A DNA stretch of 64,000 bases, taken from NCBI RefSeq assembly GCF_019391655.1, contig NZ_JAHXPQ010000002.1:1-64000 (forward strand). The letters are read 5' to 3'. Within the stretch, counting starts at the first letter, position 1, and each line of letters starts with the position of its first letter. Shown piece by piece: positions 35,350 to 43,126 of the stretch. The notes beneath the pieces were generated by a model, which made no database searches, was not told the origin of the DNA, and saw only the letters and a list, made by a program, of their open reading frames with translations. The position numbers and the translations under genes were made by a program. The DNA comes from Mucilaginibacter rivuli. GTDB lineage: Bacteria > Bacteroidota > Bacteroidia > Sphingobacteriales > Sphingobacteriaceae.

Positions 35350-35400
35350 CTTTCCCCGACTTCGGAGGGGAAAGCAAGATTTTAGTTGTTGTCAGACAAC
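35350..35400. other. Candidate oriT region
   Basis: The 184-bp gap (35,291-35,474) before the mobilization genes contains an 8-bp hairpin (CTTTCCCC 35350-35357 with GGGGAAAG 35367-35374) and, 13 bp on, the palindrome GTTGTC-A-GACAAC (35388-35400). Inverted repeats just upstream of mob genes are where oriT normally lies. No nick-site consensus could be recognised. Confidence 0.35.
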
Positions 35401-35474
35401 TATACATCTTGCCGATCGCGACCCGGCGATCTCAACCACAGGCAGGTGAGGGGAAAAAACATAAAATCAATATT

Positions 35475-36452
35475 TCATGAATTGTCCGCTCTCAGCCGGT
35501 TACCCGGTTTTAAGTTAACTTTTGGAACCTCCCCCTTGTGCATGAGCCAATCGTTCAGATCTTTGAACTGGTGATATCTTCCGCTTTCGTCTGAGTAACG
35601 CGAACCCATCGCCAAGGCGTACTGTGTATAAGCCTGCCCGGTAATATCCCGGTCAAGCCAAAGGCCGACTTGCTCATGTTGCTCCAAAAATGGTAGGGCC
35701 CGGTCAAAAAGTCCCGCACCGTTCAAGACGACGAAATCCGTTGCGCCCCAATGGGCATTAGCGTTGATTGCCCGGTAAGAAAGAAAGTCAATAAAGCCCT
35801 CGAATACCTGTACCGTTGGCACACCGAACCTCATGGTTGTGATATCCTTCGGTGAGCTGCTTTGCTTGTAGTTTTTGTTCCGGATCTCATAACCGCCCGC
35901 ATCATTCTTAAACCCGATCCCGTAATAAGTCCCGTCACCGATCTGATAGGTTATTTCCGAACAATAAGCATCGGCCATGGACAAAGGGATGGAGCGATCG
36001 TGCAGATAATTTTTGAGCGGATAGGAGTAAAGTTTCCGAACATCGGTGACCAGTAGCTTTGCCGCTTTACCAACGCGCCCTTCGTGTAATGACGGATCGT
36101 AGACAGGCAAGCTTAAAGTTGGCCTGTCCGCATTGAATTTCTCCAGTAGATCCCGGATACCACACTGATAATAGCGCAGGCAAAAGTCAACGAGGTTCCC
36201 CCCGGTAGCCAGCGGGAAATCGTACCACTCGTTGGTCAGTTGGTTGATATGAAAACTGGCTTCACCTTCCGTTCGTAACGGGGATAAATACCAATAGCCG
36301 GTACCATCTTTTTTCACCTCAGCGGGCTCAAATCCCAGCGTGGCCAGGTAAGCTACCATATCGATTTCCCTGATCCTTGCCAGAGAAAATGCACTATTTT
36401 CCGATCCTGTCACCATTATCCCCATAGCATTCAAAACCCGAAAGTAAAGCAC
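35475..36452 (-). CDS. TOPRIM primase-like protein of the mobile element
   Basis: A 325-aa protein resembling the CHC2/TOPRIM primases of Bacteroidetes mobile elements. The N-terminal part (YWYLSPLRTEGEASFHIN ... WYDFPLATGGNLVDF) has the CHC2 fold pattern but none of its zinc ligands. The TOPRIM part shows VFEGFIDFLSY (E218) and GLWLDRD (D267, D269). It would prime the complementary strand after transfer. MVTGSEN at residue 13 is an alternative start. It heads in the same direction as the mobilization genes, across the oriT-candidate gap. Confidence 0.78.
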   Translation of the reverse strand: MLYFRVLNAMGIMVTGSENSAFSLARIREIDMVAYLATLGFEPAEVKKDGTGYWYLSPLRTEGEASFHINQLTNEWYDFPLATGGNLVDFCLRYYQCGIRDLLEKFNADRPTLSLPVYDPSLHEGRVGKAAKLLVTDVRKLYSYPLKNYLHDRSIPLSMADAYCSEITYQIGDGTYYGIGFKNDAGGYEIRNKNYKQSSSPKDITTMRFGVPTVQVFEGFIDFLSYRAINANAHWGATDFVVLNGAGLFDRALPFLEQHEQVGLWLDRDITGQAYTQYALAMGSRYSDESGRYHQFKDLNDWLMHKGEVPKVNLKPGNRLRADNS

Positions 36453-36544
36453 TCAACTCACATTCACCTATCCTGGATAAACTTCGAACAGGATCGTTTC
36501 AATTGTACCAGGTACCTTTACGGCATTATTAATCTTTTAAAGAA

Positions 36545-36832
36545 ATGGATATGGCGACGAACGTATTGAGTAAGGTCTATGAAACTTTGTTATGTAGCCC
36601 GGGAATGAATGAAGCGGTGAAGATCGATGTCAAGGTTAACCGAAAAGTAATCTTGCTTTTAAGCAGCGTGATCGAAAACGGCTTAAACAAAAATGCAGGG
36701 CAATTTTCCGAGCTAATGGAAATGATACCCCAGGATGACTTAAACGAACTAAAACTGTTCGGTGAAGAGTGTTTAAAGAAAGCAGGATTAACAGAGCTAA
36801 GTGAAAAAATGAGGACCCTTGCCACTAAGTAG
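36545..36832 (+). CDS. Hypothetical protein, 95 aa
   Basis: A small, mostly helical protein (NVLSKVYETLL ... LKKAGLTELSEKMRTLATK) of no known family. It starts 92 bp from the divergent primase gene and ends at a hairpin shared with the next convergent gene. Small genes in this position are frequent in Bacteroidetes mobilizable elements. An ATG three codons in (MATN) is an alternative start. Confidence 0.6.
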   Translation: MDMATNVLSKVYETLLCSPGMNEAVKIDVKVNRKVILLLSSVIENGLNKNAGQFSELMEMIPQDDLNELKLFGEECLKKAGLTELSEKMRTLATK

Positions 36833-36838
36833 AAGAAT

Positions 36839-36867
36839 CAAGCTGGCCGGTATTTTCGGCCAGCTTG
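36839..36867. terminator. Hairpin between convergent genes
   Basis: A perfect 10-bp stem (CAAGCTGGCC 36839-36848 with GGCCAGCTTG 36858-36867) fills the 36-bp space between two convergent stops. There is no long T-run on either side, so it would be a weak but bidirectional terminator. Confidence 0.6.
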
Positions 36868-36868
36868 G

Positions 36869-37573
36869 CTATGAAACGATATCTTTCGACGAGCTTAATA
36901 TCTCTTCAAAAAAACGTGCCGATATATAATCTGCATTGTGATAACGCTTAAAAATCGCTGACGCTTCCTCACGATTCGACACGGTAGTAAAACGCTTTTT
37001 AAAATCCGAAATACCGCCCAAACTAGCGCTTACTGTCCGGATATCATAAATTGCTGGTTCCTGGTTTAATCTCCAGGAAAACACTTCTTGCTGTTCGGTA
37101 ATGAACCCGATCTTGTAAACTTCCTCACCCGACTGAGAAAAACATATTTGCTGGCAGCGCCTCATATTTTCAATTGCTGCTAAAGCGTCACGATATCGTA
37201 CATCGAAATTATATTCACGACAACGGTTACGGCTTTGATACCCAAGCTTAAACAACATATCCTTACCTGTATCTATTTGCTCAATCAAAGATCTTTGTTC
37301 AGCATTAATGTGTAAAAGGTCATAGGCGCTGGTCACCTTTTTCTCTTTGTAAACAGCTGTCATCAATTCGTTAATGCAACCAATACACAGAGCCGTTTCG
37401 GATGGAGTTAGTGAAAATGATACAGCCCCCCTTACTTTGACCAAGATATTATTAATTTTGCCGGTTGCCCATTTGGGAACTCCTTCAAAAAGGTCATATT
37501 GGTTTTGCCGATTAACCAGCAAAGCTATCATCCTTTGCTGCTCTTCTTCTGTAAACTTTACCAATCTTGCCAT
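36869..37573 (-). CDS. Hypothetical protein, 234 aa
   Basis: A soluble protein that I do not recognise. It begins MARLVKFTEEEQQRMIALLV and is helical for about 120 residues, then mixed alpha/beta (EEVYKIGFITEQQEVFSWRL). No catalytic motif or membrane segment is visible. It is divergent from the DUF2971 gene (138-bp gap), so the two might be co-controlled. Confidence 0.6.
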   Translation of the reverse strand: MARLVKFTEEEQQRMIALLVNRQNQYDLFEGVPKWATGKINNILVKVRGAVSFSLTPSETALCIGCINELMTAVYKEKKVTSAYDLLHINAEQRSLIEQIDTGKDMLFKLGYQSRNRCREYNFDVRYRDALAAIENMRRCQQICFSQSGEEVYKIGFITEQQEVFSWRLNQEPAIYDIRTVSASLGGISDFKKRFTTVSNREEASAIFKRYHNADYISARFFEEILSSSKDIVS

Positions 37574-37711
37574 AATTTAAAGGTAACAAACCAATATCAT
37601 AGTTTAATTTATGTTGATAAATATTCTTGTCCAACTAATTCGGATGAGTTGTTAATTCCGCAATCATTTGAATGATTATGGTATATTGTCAAATCGTTAA
37701 AAATCAAACTG

Positions 37712-39139
37712 ATGTATAGATTTAGGCCTGTTTTCGCGTTATTAGATGGTTACCATGAGTTGGAGAATCAGGAAATTTATTTTGCATCGCCGAAAGAACT
37801 CAATGATCCCATGGAAGGATTTCGGGATATATATTGGAAGGGCGATGCGATCGTATGGGAAAATTTGCTGGTTAATTATGTTCGATGCGTGGAACAGATT
37901 TACACGATGACCCTGATTGCCGGTGACCATTTTAAATTAGGCATTCAGGATATTCCACTTTACAATTACCCTCAAAAAGATATTCCGGAAGCAGCGATCG
38001 CGCTGCGAAAAAAGGTGAAAGCAAAATTCTTCGACAACGAGTTCATTAATTCTCTATCGGCGTCACTTGCCAACAGGAATCAACAAACGAGGCGTGAAGA
38101 ATTGCTATCATATTTATCATACGTACACGCGTACGCTATCAATGCCGTTAGCCAAGTTTATCACGAAGAAGGGATCATACCTGAGCCTGTATTTTATCAA
38201 GATATCTCGGAGATGGACATGATTTTGAAAAAAAACGGTGATATGGCAGAGCTGGTAAACAATATGGAAGAAACGAATCCTGAAATCGATCGTTTTGCAG
38301 AATTTTTCTTTTCCGCTATGCATGGCACGCGCAAGGGATTAGCGCTGTTGACGGCTCTGGGGTTGACGGAAAAACAATCGGCTTCCAATGCAATTTTTCT
38401 AGTCAGAGATTTTCCGGAAAAATTTATCGATAAGTTAGAAAGCTTATGTTACCCCGATTGGTATTCGGCTTCATTTTTAAGCGAATGCACTAATTCGGCG
38501 GTTTGGGGACATTATGGAAACAACCATAGCGGCGTTTGTCTGATATTCAGAGCTCAAGAAAGCGATGGAAAGTTACAATTAGCGCTTAATCTTGGGCATA
38601 GTTTCGGAGCGGGTGACCACACTTCAAATTACAAATCTCAGCAATTCCGCGAGATTAAATATAATAACTGTCACGTGGCAATTGACTTTTTCCGTTCAAT
38701 AGGGAGATCGCCCGCCGCTTTTCTTGAACACAACTGGTATCGGGACGAATCGGGCGACTTGAGTATTTGCGCCGATTACCTTTCAGTAAATACCGATCAA
38801 TGGCGTTTAAATTACTGGCGGAGCTTTTATGAGGGATTAACTGTAAAACTAAAAGAATGGGATTACGAAAAAGAATATCGTATCGTTTTGGAGGGCGGCT
38901 TCATTGATTACTCTGCCCCTGAAAAAAGGAAGGTAAAGTATAATTTCGAAGATTTGACAGGGCTCATATTTGGAATTAAAACTACTAATGAAGATAAACT
39001 AAAGATTATTCATATCATACAGGAAAAATGCAAACTGTCCGGGAGAACAGATTTTGAATTTAGGCAGGCATTTTATTCCAATAAAAGTGGCTTGATCGAA
39101 AATTACAAACTCAGTTTATTCAACTGGCTCGATACTTAA
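37712..39139 (+). CDS. DUF2971 family protein
   Basis: A 475-aa protein with the DUF2971 signature at both ends: MYRFRP ... NQEIYFASPKELNDPMEGF at the N terminus and WGHYGNNHSGVCLIF ... YEKEYRIVLEG later. DUF2971 proteins are widespread in accessory regions and defence islands, but their biochemistry is not established. This copy is longer than common ones (about 250-300 aa) because of a helical insert around residues 75-230. Its stop overlaps the stop of the convergent nuclease-like gene by 4 bp. Confidence 0.72.
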   Translation: MYRFRPVFALLDGYHELENQEIYFASPKELNDPMEGFRDIYWKGDAIVWENLLVNYVRCVEQIYTMTLIAGDHFKLGIQDIPLYNYPQKDIPEAAIALRKKVKAKFFDNEFINSLSASLANRNQQTRREELLSYLSYVHAYAINAVSQVYHEEGIIPEPVFYQDISEMDMILKKNGDMAELVNNMEETNPEIDRFAEFFFSAMHGTRKGLALLTALGLTEKQSASNAIFLVRDFPEKFIDKLESLCYPDWYSASFLSECTNSAVWGHYGNNHSGVCLIFRAQESDGKLQLALNLGHSFGAGDHTSNYKSQQFREIKYNNCHVAIDFFRSIGRSPAAFLEHNWYRDESGDLSICADYLSVNTDQWRLNYWRSFYEGLTVKLKEWDYEKEYRIVLEGGFIDYSAPEKRKVKYNFEDLTGLIFGIKTTNEDKLKIIHIIQEKCKLSGRTDFEFRQAFYSNKSGLIENYKLSLFNWLDT

Positions 39140-40311
39140 ACTTTTTTTCGCATGTCTTTGCTGTGCGTGATGACAGGATTTTTGAAGTAACCTAATTGTT
39201 TCTGCGCGGCCTTAATCTGCTCAATTATTTCATCACTTAATATGGGGATATCGAAATAGACTAGATCAAAAATTGGTGGCTCATTTAGCTCTCTGCCAAT
39301 AGCGATCCCAATAACTTTAGACGCACCTGGATTTTCGTATCTTGCTATCATACACCGCAATTGGAGTTCCTTTTCTTTCTGAAACCAATTCTTTGCACTT
39401 AAGGGCATAAAGACATAAGAATGGTCAGCTCCGTTAAAGGCCTTAAGCATTCTCGCTTTAACTCCAGTTTTAATCGCATCTTCCAATACCATACCCAATT
39501 CGATCCGGTTCATTCGCGGCTCCAATGCAATCGCCCGGGTAGCCTTTTCCAGTTCAGACCTCAAATGGAGTTTCTGATCACGCTCGACATGCATAGTAAA
39601 TAATTGAGCAACGAACTCGTCCCAAACGTAACTCATTTTGATTTCCTTCCGCCATTGTGCATATTCCGCAGAACCTTTGTAAGTCTCCCATAAATTATTT
39701 TCCAAAACGATGGCATCTGGATCTACCTCAAAATTGAAAATCAGTTCCGTATTAATGTATAATGCTAAAAAATCGACCTCTTTCGGGATTAACAAATGTT
39801 TGCCCCAAAGGAACTTTTCTTTAGCCTTAAGATACCGGATAAAGTCTGTGATCGTATCAAGTTCCTCGAAAACTGTTAACGTGGACTCTTCGTCAAAAAC
39901 ATGGACGAACCCTTCGCCAAAATCGCCGTTCTCAAGTGGATAGCGATTCTCGCCGCCGAAAGCGATAGCGATTCGAAAGATTATACGGTTTTCTGTTAAG
40001 GGCAATTCGATCTTTGTTTGCCGATCGTTTAGTGTAAGTTCGTCAACGCTGTTGAGATATCGCTCCGCGCCATAGATTTGGTCGACAGACTGCGATATCG
40101 CTTTTTTTTGCCAGCGTTCACGGCGAACCACTTCGTCGCTATGTTCGGATATTCTGATATCCTTGATAGAAATAATGATAATATTGTTTTCGCAAACAAT
40201 TAAAACATCGCACAGTTCCTTATTCTTTTTGCGCAGCGGACTCGGAAAACTCCAAAAAGGCAGAAATGATTTTCGTGAAAGCTGGCTTACAAAAACTTCA
40301 GAAGCTGTCAT
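39136..40311 (-). CDS. Nuclease-like protein coupled to AbiV
   Basis: A 391-aa protein. The N terminus KNKELCDVLIVCENNIIIISIKD resembles the core of a PD-(D/E)XK/NERD-like fold with D35 and K50, but the usual Glu/Gln two residues before the Lys is Ser48, so activity is doubtful. The remaining 330 residues are helical with no known motif. Its start codon lies 14 bp inside the end of the AbiV gene, so the two are translationally coupled and probably act together. Confidence 0.6.
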   Translation of the reverse strand: MTASEVFVSQLSRKSFLPFWSFPSPLRKKNKELCDVLIVCENNIIIISIKDIRISEHSDEVVRRERWQKKAISQSVDQIYGAERYLNSVDELTLNDRQTKIELPLTENRIIFRIAIAFGGENRYPLENGDFGEGFVHVFDEESTLTVFEELDTITDFIRYLKAKEKFLWGKHLLIPKEVDFLALYINTELIFNFEVDPDAIVLENNLWETYKGSAEYAQWRKEIKMSYVWDEFVAQLFTMHVERDQKLHLRSELEKATRAIALEPRMNRIELGMVLEDAIKTGVKARMLKAFNGADHSYVFMPLSAKNWFQKEKELQLRCMIARYENPGASKVIGIAIGRELNEPPIFDLVYFDIPILSDEIIEQIKAAQKQLGYFKNPVITHSKDMRKKV

Positions 40312-41017
40312 TTTTTACTCTGTTAAATTCGTCTAACTGTTTCTCGAGGTCGTATGCCCGTTTCCGCAACTCGCCCATCTTCTTCAGATCAAGATCCTTC
40401 TCCAATTGCTTTAATTTGTTAGGCGAAGCCGACTCAATTTCACGCATTAGTTTTGTTACATCCTGTTCAAATACGCGTACATAAGTGGATGCCCTTTCAT
40501 AGTCGGCAAATTTAATATCGGCGGGATCAACAATACCATCGCAGTAATCAACATAAAAAGCACGTTGCTTGAGATCGTCCGCTTTTTTCCACCATAGATA
40601 ATTCCCTGTGGCCATTCCTACATTTAAAACCGCATTACCGATGATTGCCCAAAAACCGGATCGTTCCTTGGCTTTGCGCGAAGAAAAATTAAACAGTAGA
40701 TAAATCGAAAAAAAATCCTTGATGAGATCGTGGCGTATTTTATGGCTTGAAAAAAGCTTCCCGAACCAAGGTTGATTTTTTATACCGAAGTTCTTGGTGT
40801 TGAGTAAGCAGCCAAAAGCCTTAATCAATTCCTCAGTTCCAAGTATCAGATGCGCGATGCCATTTTGGTACTCACCCGCTTCGGCAAGAATGTTCGCGCA
40901 ATTGAAATGTCGTTTCGCATTCAGTTCAATTACAGGGTAGATCGGTTCAAACTCCACAAACGTGAGATCTGACCACCTTCTATTTTTGATATTCGATGAA
41001 GATTGTGTAGGTACCAT
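40298..41017 (-). CDS. AbiV family abortive-infection protein
   Basis: A 239-aa helical protein matching the AbiV pattern: repeated A-x(n)-A helices with NGIAHLILGTEELIKAFG (EE-x2-K), then SSHKIRHDLI, then QRAFYVDYCDGIVDP, which parallels the (K)xxGLYVDY segment of the family. AbiV was first described in Lactococcus as a protein that stops phage late in infection by blocking translation. The gene lies directly before and overlapping the nuclease-like gene, which points to a two-gene module. No membrane segment is clear. Confidence 0.75.
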   Translation of the reverse strand: MVPTQSSSNIKNRRWSDLTFVEFEPIYPVIELNAKRHFNCANILAEAGEYQNGIAHLILGTEELIKAFGCLLNTKNFGIKNQPWFGKLFSSHKIRHDLIKDFFSIYLLFNFSSRKAKERSGFWAIIGNAVLNVGMATGNYLWWKKADDLKQRAFYVDYCDGIVDPADIKFADYERASTYVRVFEQDVTKLMREIESASPNKLKQLEKDLDLKKMGELRKRAYDLEKQLDEFNRVKNDSF

Positions 41018-41076
41018 TAGGATAAAATTCAGGTGCCATCGTTGAACGATAGGTAACTAAAGATATTAATAATAAT

Positions 41077-41655
41077 TTAAAATAAAGACAGCTGCACTAA
41101 CCCGATTTCCAATTTAGTAATCACTTTCAACGTTTTAGATATCACATCCTGGTGATAATTAGTGCGGTCGGTATCGCCAACTTTAGATAACATGTCTTTT
41201 TTCAATTCATCAAGCGCCGCAGTTAAAGTAGCATCTCGATTACTGAATTTTTTACAGAATACGCTCAAAGGGCTACTATGCCCTGCACATCCATAACTGC
41301 AACTGAGAGCGTAAGCCCAAAGCCCATTAGGCCCGTGCCCGATACGGATACTGCTGGCTTCCAGTTTAATTTCTTCAAACTCCAAAAACTTCGGTGAGAT
41401 AAACCAACCGGAAGGGTTAAAGGCAATTTCAGTAAAACCGAATGTTAGGCCTTCCCGGTATTCATGCACATTCATCAGGATGTGCCGCATATCTTCACCA
41501 AAACCTGCGAACCAGGCCAGTTGTTGAGCATCACCATTTTTGATCAGGGCAAGCATTTCTGCAACCAGTTCTTTTTCGTATTTCATCAGCCAGTTTTTGG
41601 CGCCATAATCCTGAACGGCTTGTGCTGATTGAAGGGTTAATGCAAACTTTTCCAT
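41077..41655 (-). CDS. Hypothetical protein, 192 aa
   Basis: A soluble alpha/beta protein that I do not recognise. A notable segment is ALSCSYGCAGHSSPLSVF, with two Cys and a His that could bind metal. It sits between the AbiV gene (59-bp gap) and a 449-bp stretch of strong hairpins, and starts close to the hairpins, which could therefore act in its leader. Confidence 0.6.
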   Translation of the reverse strand: MEKFALTLQSAQAVQDYGAKNWLMKYEKELVAEMLALIKNGDAQQLAWFAGFGEDMRHILMNVHEYREGLTFGFTEIAFNPSGWFISPKFLEFEEIKLEASSIRIGHGPNGLWAYALSCSYGCAGHSSPLSVFCKKFSNRDATLTAALDELKKDMLSKVGDTDRTNYHQDVISKTLKVITKLEIGLVQLSLF

Positions 41656-41661
41656 AAGCTA

Positions 41662-41790
41662 AAAAATTAAGTTTTTATTGCTCTTCCGTGCGCAGCAGGC
41701 GCTTGTCAAGGGCCCCGCGTATGCGGGGTTTATATACCCTTGACAAGCGCCTGTGAAGCGCACGACCTTTGTGATCAAAACTTAATTTTT
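41662..41790. repeat. Nested inverted-repeat structure (129 nt)
   Basis: Four pairs of arms nest here: 41662-41675 with 41777-41790 (14 bp, perfect), 41687-41693 with 41758-41764 (7 bp), 41696-41712 with 41737-41753 (17 bp, perfect), and an inner hairpin CCCCGC-GTAT-GCGGGG at 41713-41728. Such a pile of arms could be a replication or transfer origin or a structured RNA. There is no coding evidence across it. Confidence 0.9.
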
Positions 41791-41967
41791 AGGGGAAAAA
41801 GATGAAACGGAAGTAAGTACAAGCTATCGTTTTTGCTATGAAATGGAGATACAGGTTCGATGACCTGGATAACATAGAATTTGTCCCCGGTTCAACGAGA
41901 TACGCTGTTAAATAAAAGAAGGTAAGGATAATCATGATGACGGAACCAGCAAATAAACAGGCAACGT

Positions 41968-42062
41968 CCCGCCCAAGGGGCGGGTTGTTGCTGCTGCAGG
42001 TTAAGCTGGTGAGCCGGCCCGTGCGCTTTGCGCACAGCGGACGGTAAACCTGCTTAACCTGC
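41968..42062. repeat. Second hairpin cluster before the Septu-like operon end
   Basis: CCCGCCC-AAG-GGGCGGG (41968-41984) is followed by an 11-bp arm pair (GCAGGTTAAGC 41996-42006 with its complement 42052-42062) that encloses GTGCGC-TTT-GCGCAC (42021-42035). Together with the structure at 41662 it fills most of a 449-bp stretch that holds no gene I can support. Confidence 0.85.
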
Positions 42063-42104
42063 AAAAAAGCGTAATTACCCTTAAATCATAAAAGCAAAAA
42101 CAGA

Positions 42105-43124
42105 TCAATTTTTTGCGGGAGCTACGGATATACCAAATTCATCACACACATCGCGGGTCAATTTAGAAAATATACGTTCGTGCAAGCGGTCAACGGTCAT
42201 TTTGTTACCCATCAACAGTTCTATGATCTCAGCTTCAGAATTAAAAAGGCGATGCCCTCCGGGCTGATAACCTTCCAGCAATTCTTTAATAGTCGTATTG
42301 TTGTAGAAATATGCTTTTTTGATGATCTCTCCTGCGATATCCTTATGTTTTTCATACCTGGCCACCAAAGCAAAATCTTTGATATTGTTTTTTGCCTTAG
42401 GTTCCAAAACGGTATCTGCTGACTTACATGGGTTCAACGATAAGGTGAAATCCTGCTTATTCACCACGAAATCGGTATCCTTAATGCCTGTACGGAACTG
42501 GTATATATTTTCGAAGCCGCCCAAAAAAGGGTGGAGGTGCGTCGAATCTTTAAAGATAATTGATCCTTTCAGCGTGGAATTACATACATAACAGGCCGGA
42601 ATAAGATTGTAAAATGATAAAGCAAAATACGGGTGATCCGATTTAGCATAAAAGTGGTCAAAATGAGGCCGTGTTTTTGCCGGCTTTCTAATCGTATAAG
42701 TGAATTGGGCATTGCAGTAAGCGCAGCAATTCAAATTCAGGAGTTCAGCATGGTCGTAAGCCATCCGGCCATCATAACGGGAAGTAAACGAATTATGGTC
42801 ATGATCGTAATTAAAGATCTTTAATATTTCATTATTATAATTCTTTTTGATCGTTCTCGCGCTCAAATCGCCATTTAAACGGGTAAAGTTTTGTATTGAG
42901 GTCGTAACATAAGGCGCGAGCTGATTGCCATGAAATTCCAGCCGGTCAGGGCGGCCTTTCATGATCTCCGGTAGGTTTGCACCAATATAGTCGAATACAT
43001 CACTAAAAATATCTTTGGGCCTGTTTTGAATAGTTGCTGCGATTGCAAACTGTGCATTATTCTTTTTAAAAAAGGCATCTGCCATTAGATCGAGTTCGGC
43101 TAAACTGAAAGGAACCTTGATCAT
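42105..43124 (-). CDS. ptuB: HNH endonuclease, Septu PtuB-like
   Basis: A 339-aa nuclease from the Met chosen here (MIKVPFSLAEL). The HNH core reads NCCAYC (C134, C137), RPHFDHFYAK (H154, D156, H157), FYNLIPACYVCN (N173, C178, C181), a zinc-stapled beta-beta-alpha-metal site typical of PtuB and retron-type HNH effectors. An upstream in-frame Met at 43232 would add 36 residues but lies inside the ATPase gene; the 43124 start is only 2 nt after the ATPase stop, the spacing expected for coupling. It is presumed to cut nucleic acid when released or triggered by the ATPase. Confidence 0.75.
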   Translation of the reverse strand: MIKVPFSLAELDLMADAFFKKNNAQFAIAATIQNRPKDIFSDVFDYIGANLPEIMKGRPDRLEFHGNQLAPYVTTSIQNFTRLNGDLSARTIKKNYNNEILKIFNYDHDHNSFTSRYDGRMAYDHAELLNLNCCAYCNAQFTYTIRKPAKTRPHFDHFYAKSDHPYFALSFYNLIPACYVCNSTLKGSIIFKDSTHLHPFLGGFENIYQFRTGIKDTDFVVNKQDFTLSLNPCKSADTVLEPKAKNNIKDFALVARYEKHKDIAGEIIKKAYFYNNTTIKELLEGYQPGGHRLFNSEAEIIELLMGNKMTVDRLHERIFSKLTRDVCDEFGISVAPAKN

Positions 43125-43126
43125 AA

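Noticed and set aside
41662-42062. Retron or diversity-generating element from the structured DNA
   Set aside because: No reverse transcriptase gene is found anywhere in the window.
41789-42064. 91-aa open frame on the minus strand in the hairpin region
   Set aside because: It runs through GC hairpins, has no recognisable domain and unlikely composition; it is better explained as non-coding structure.
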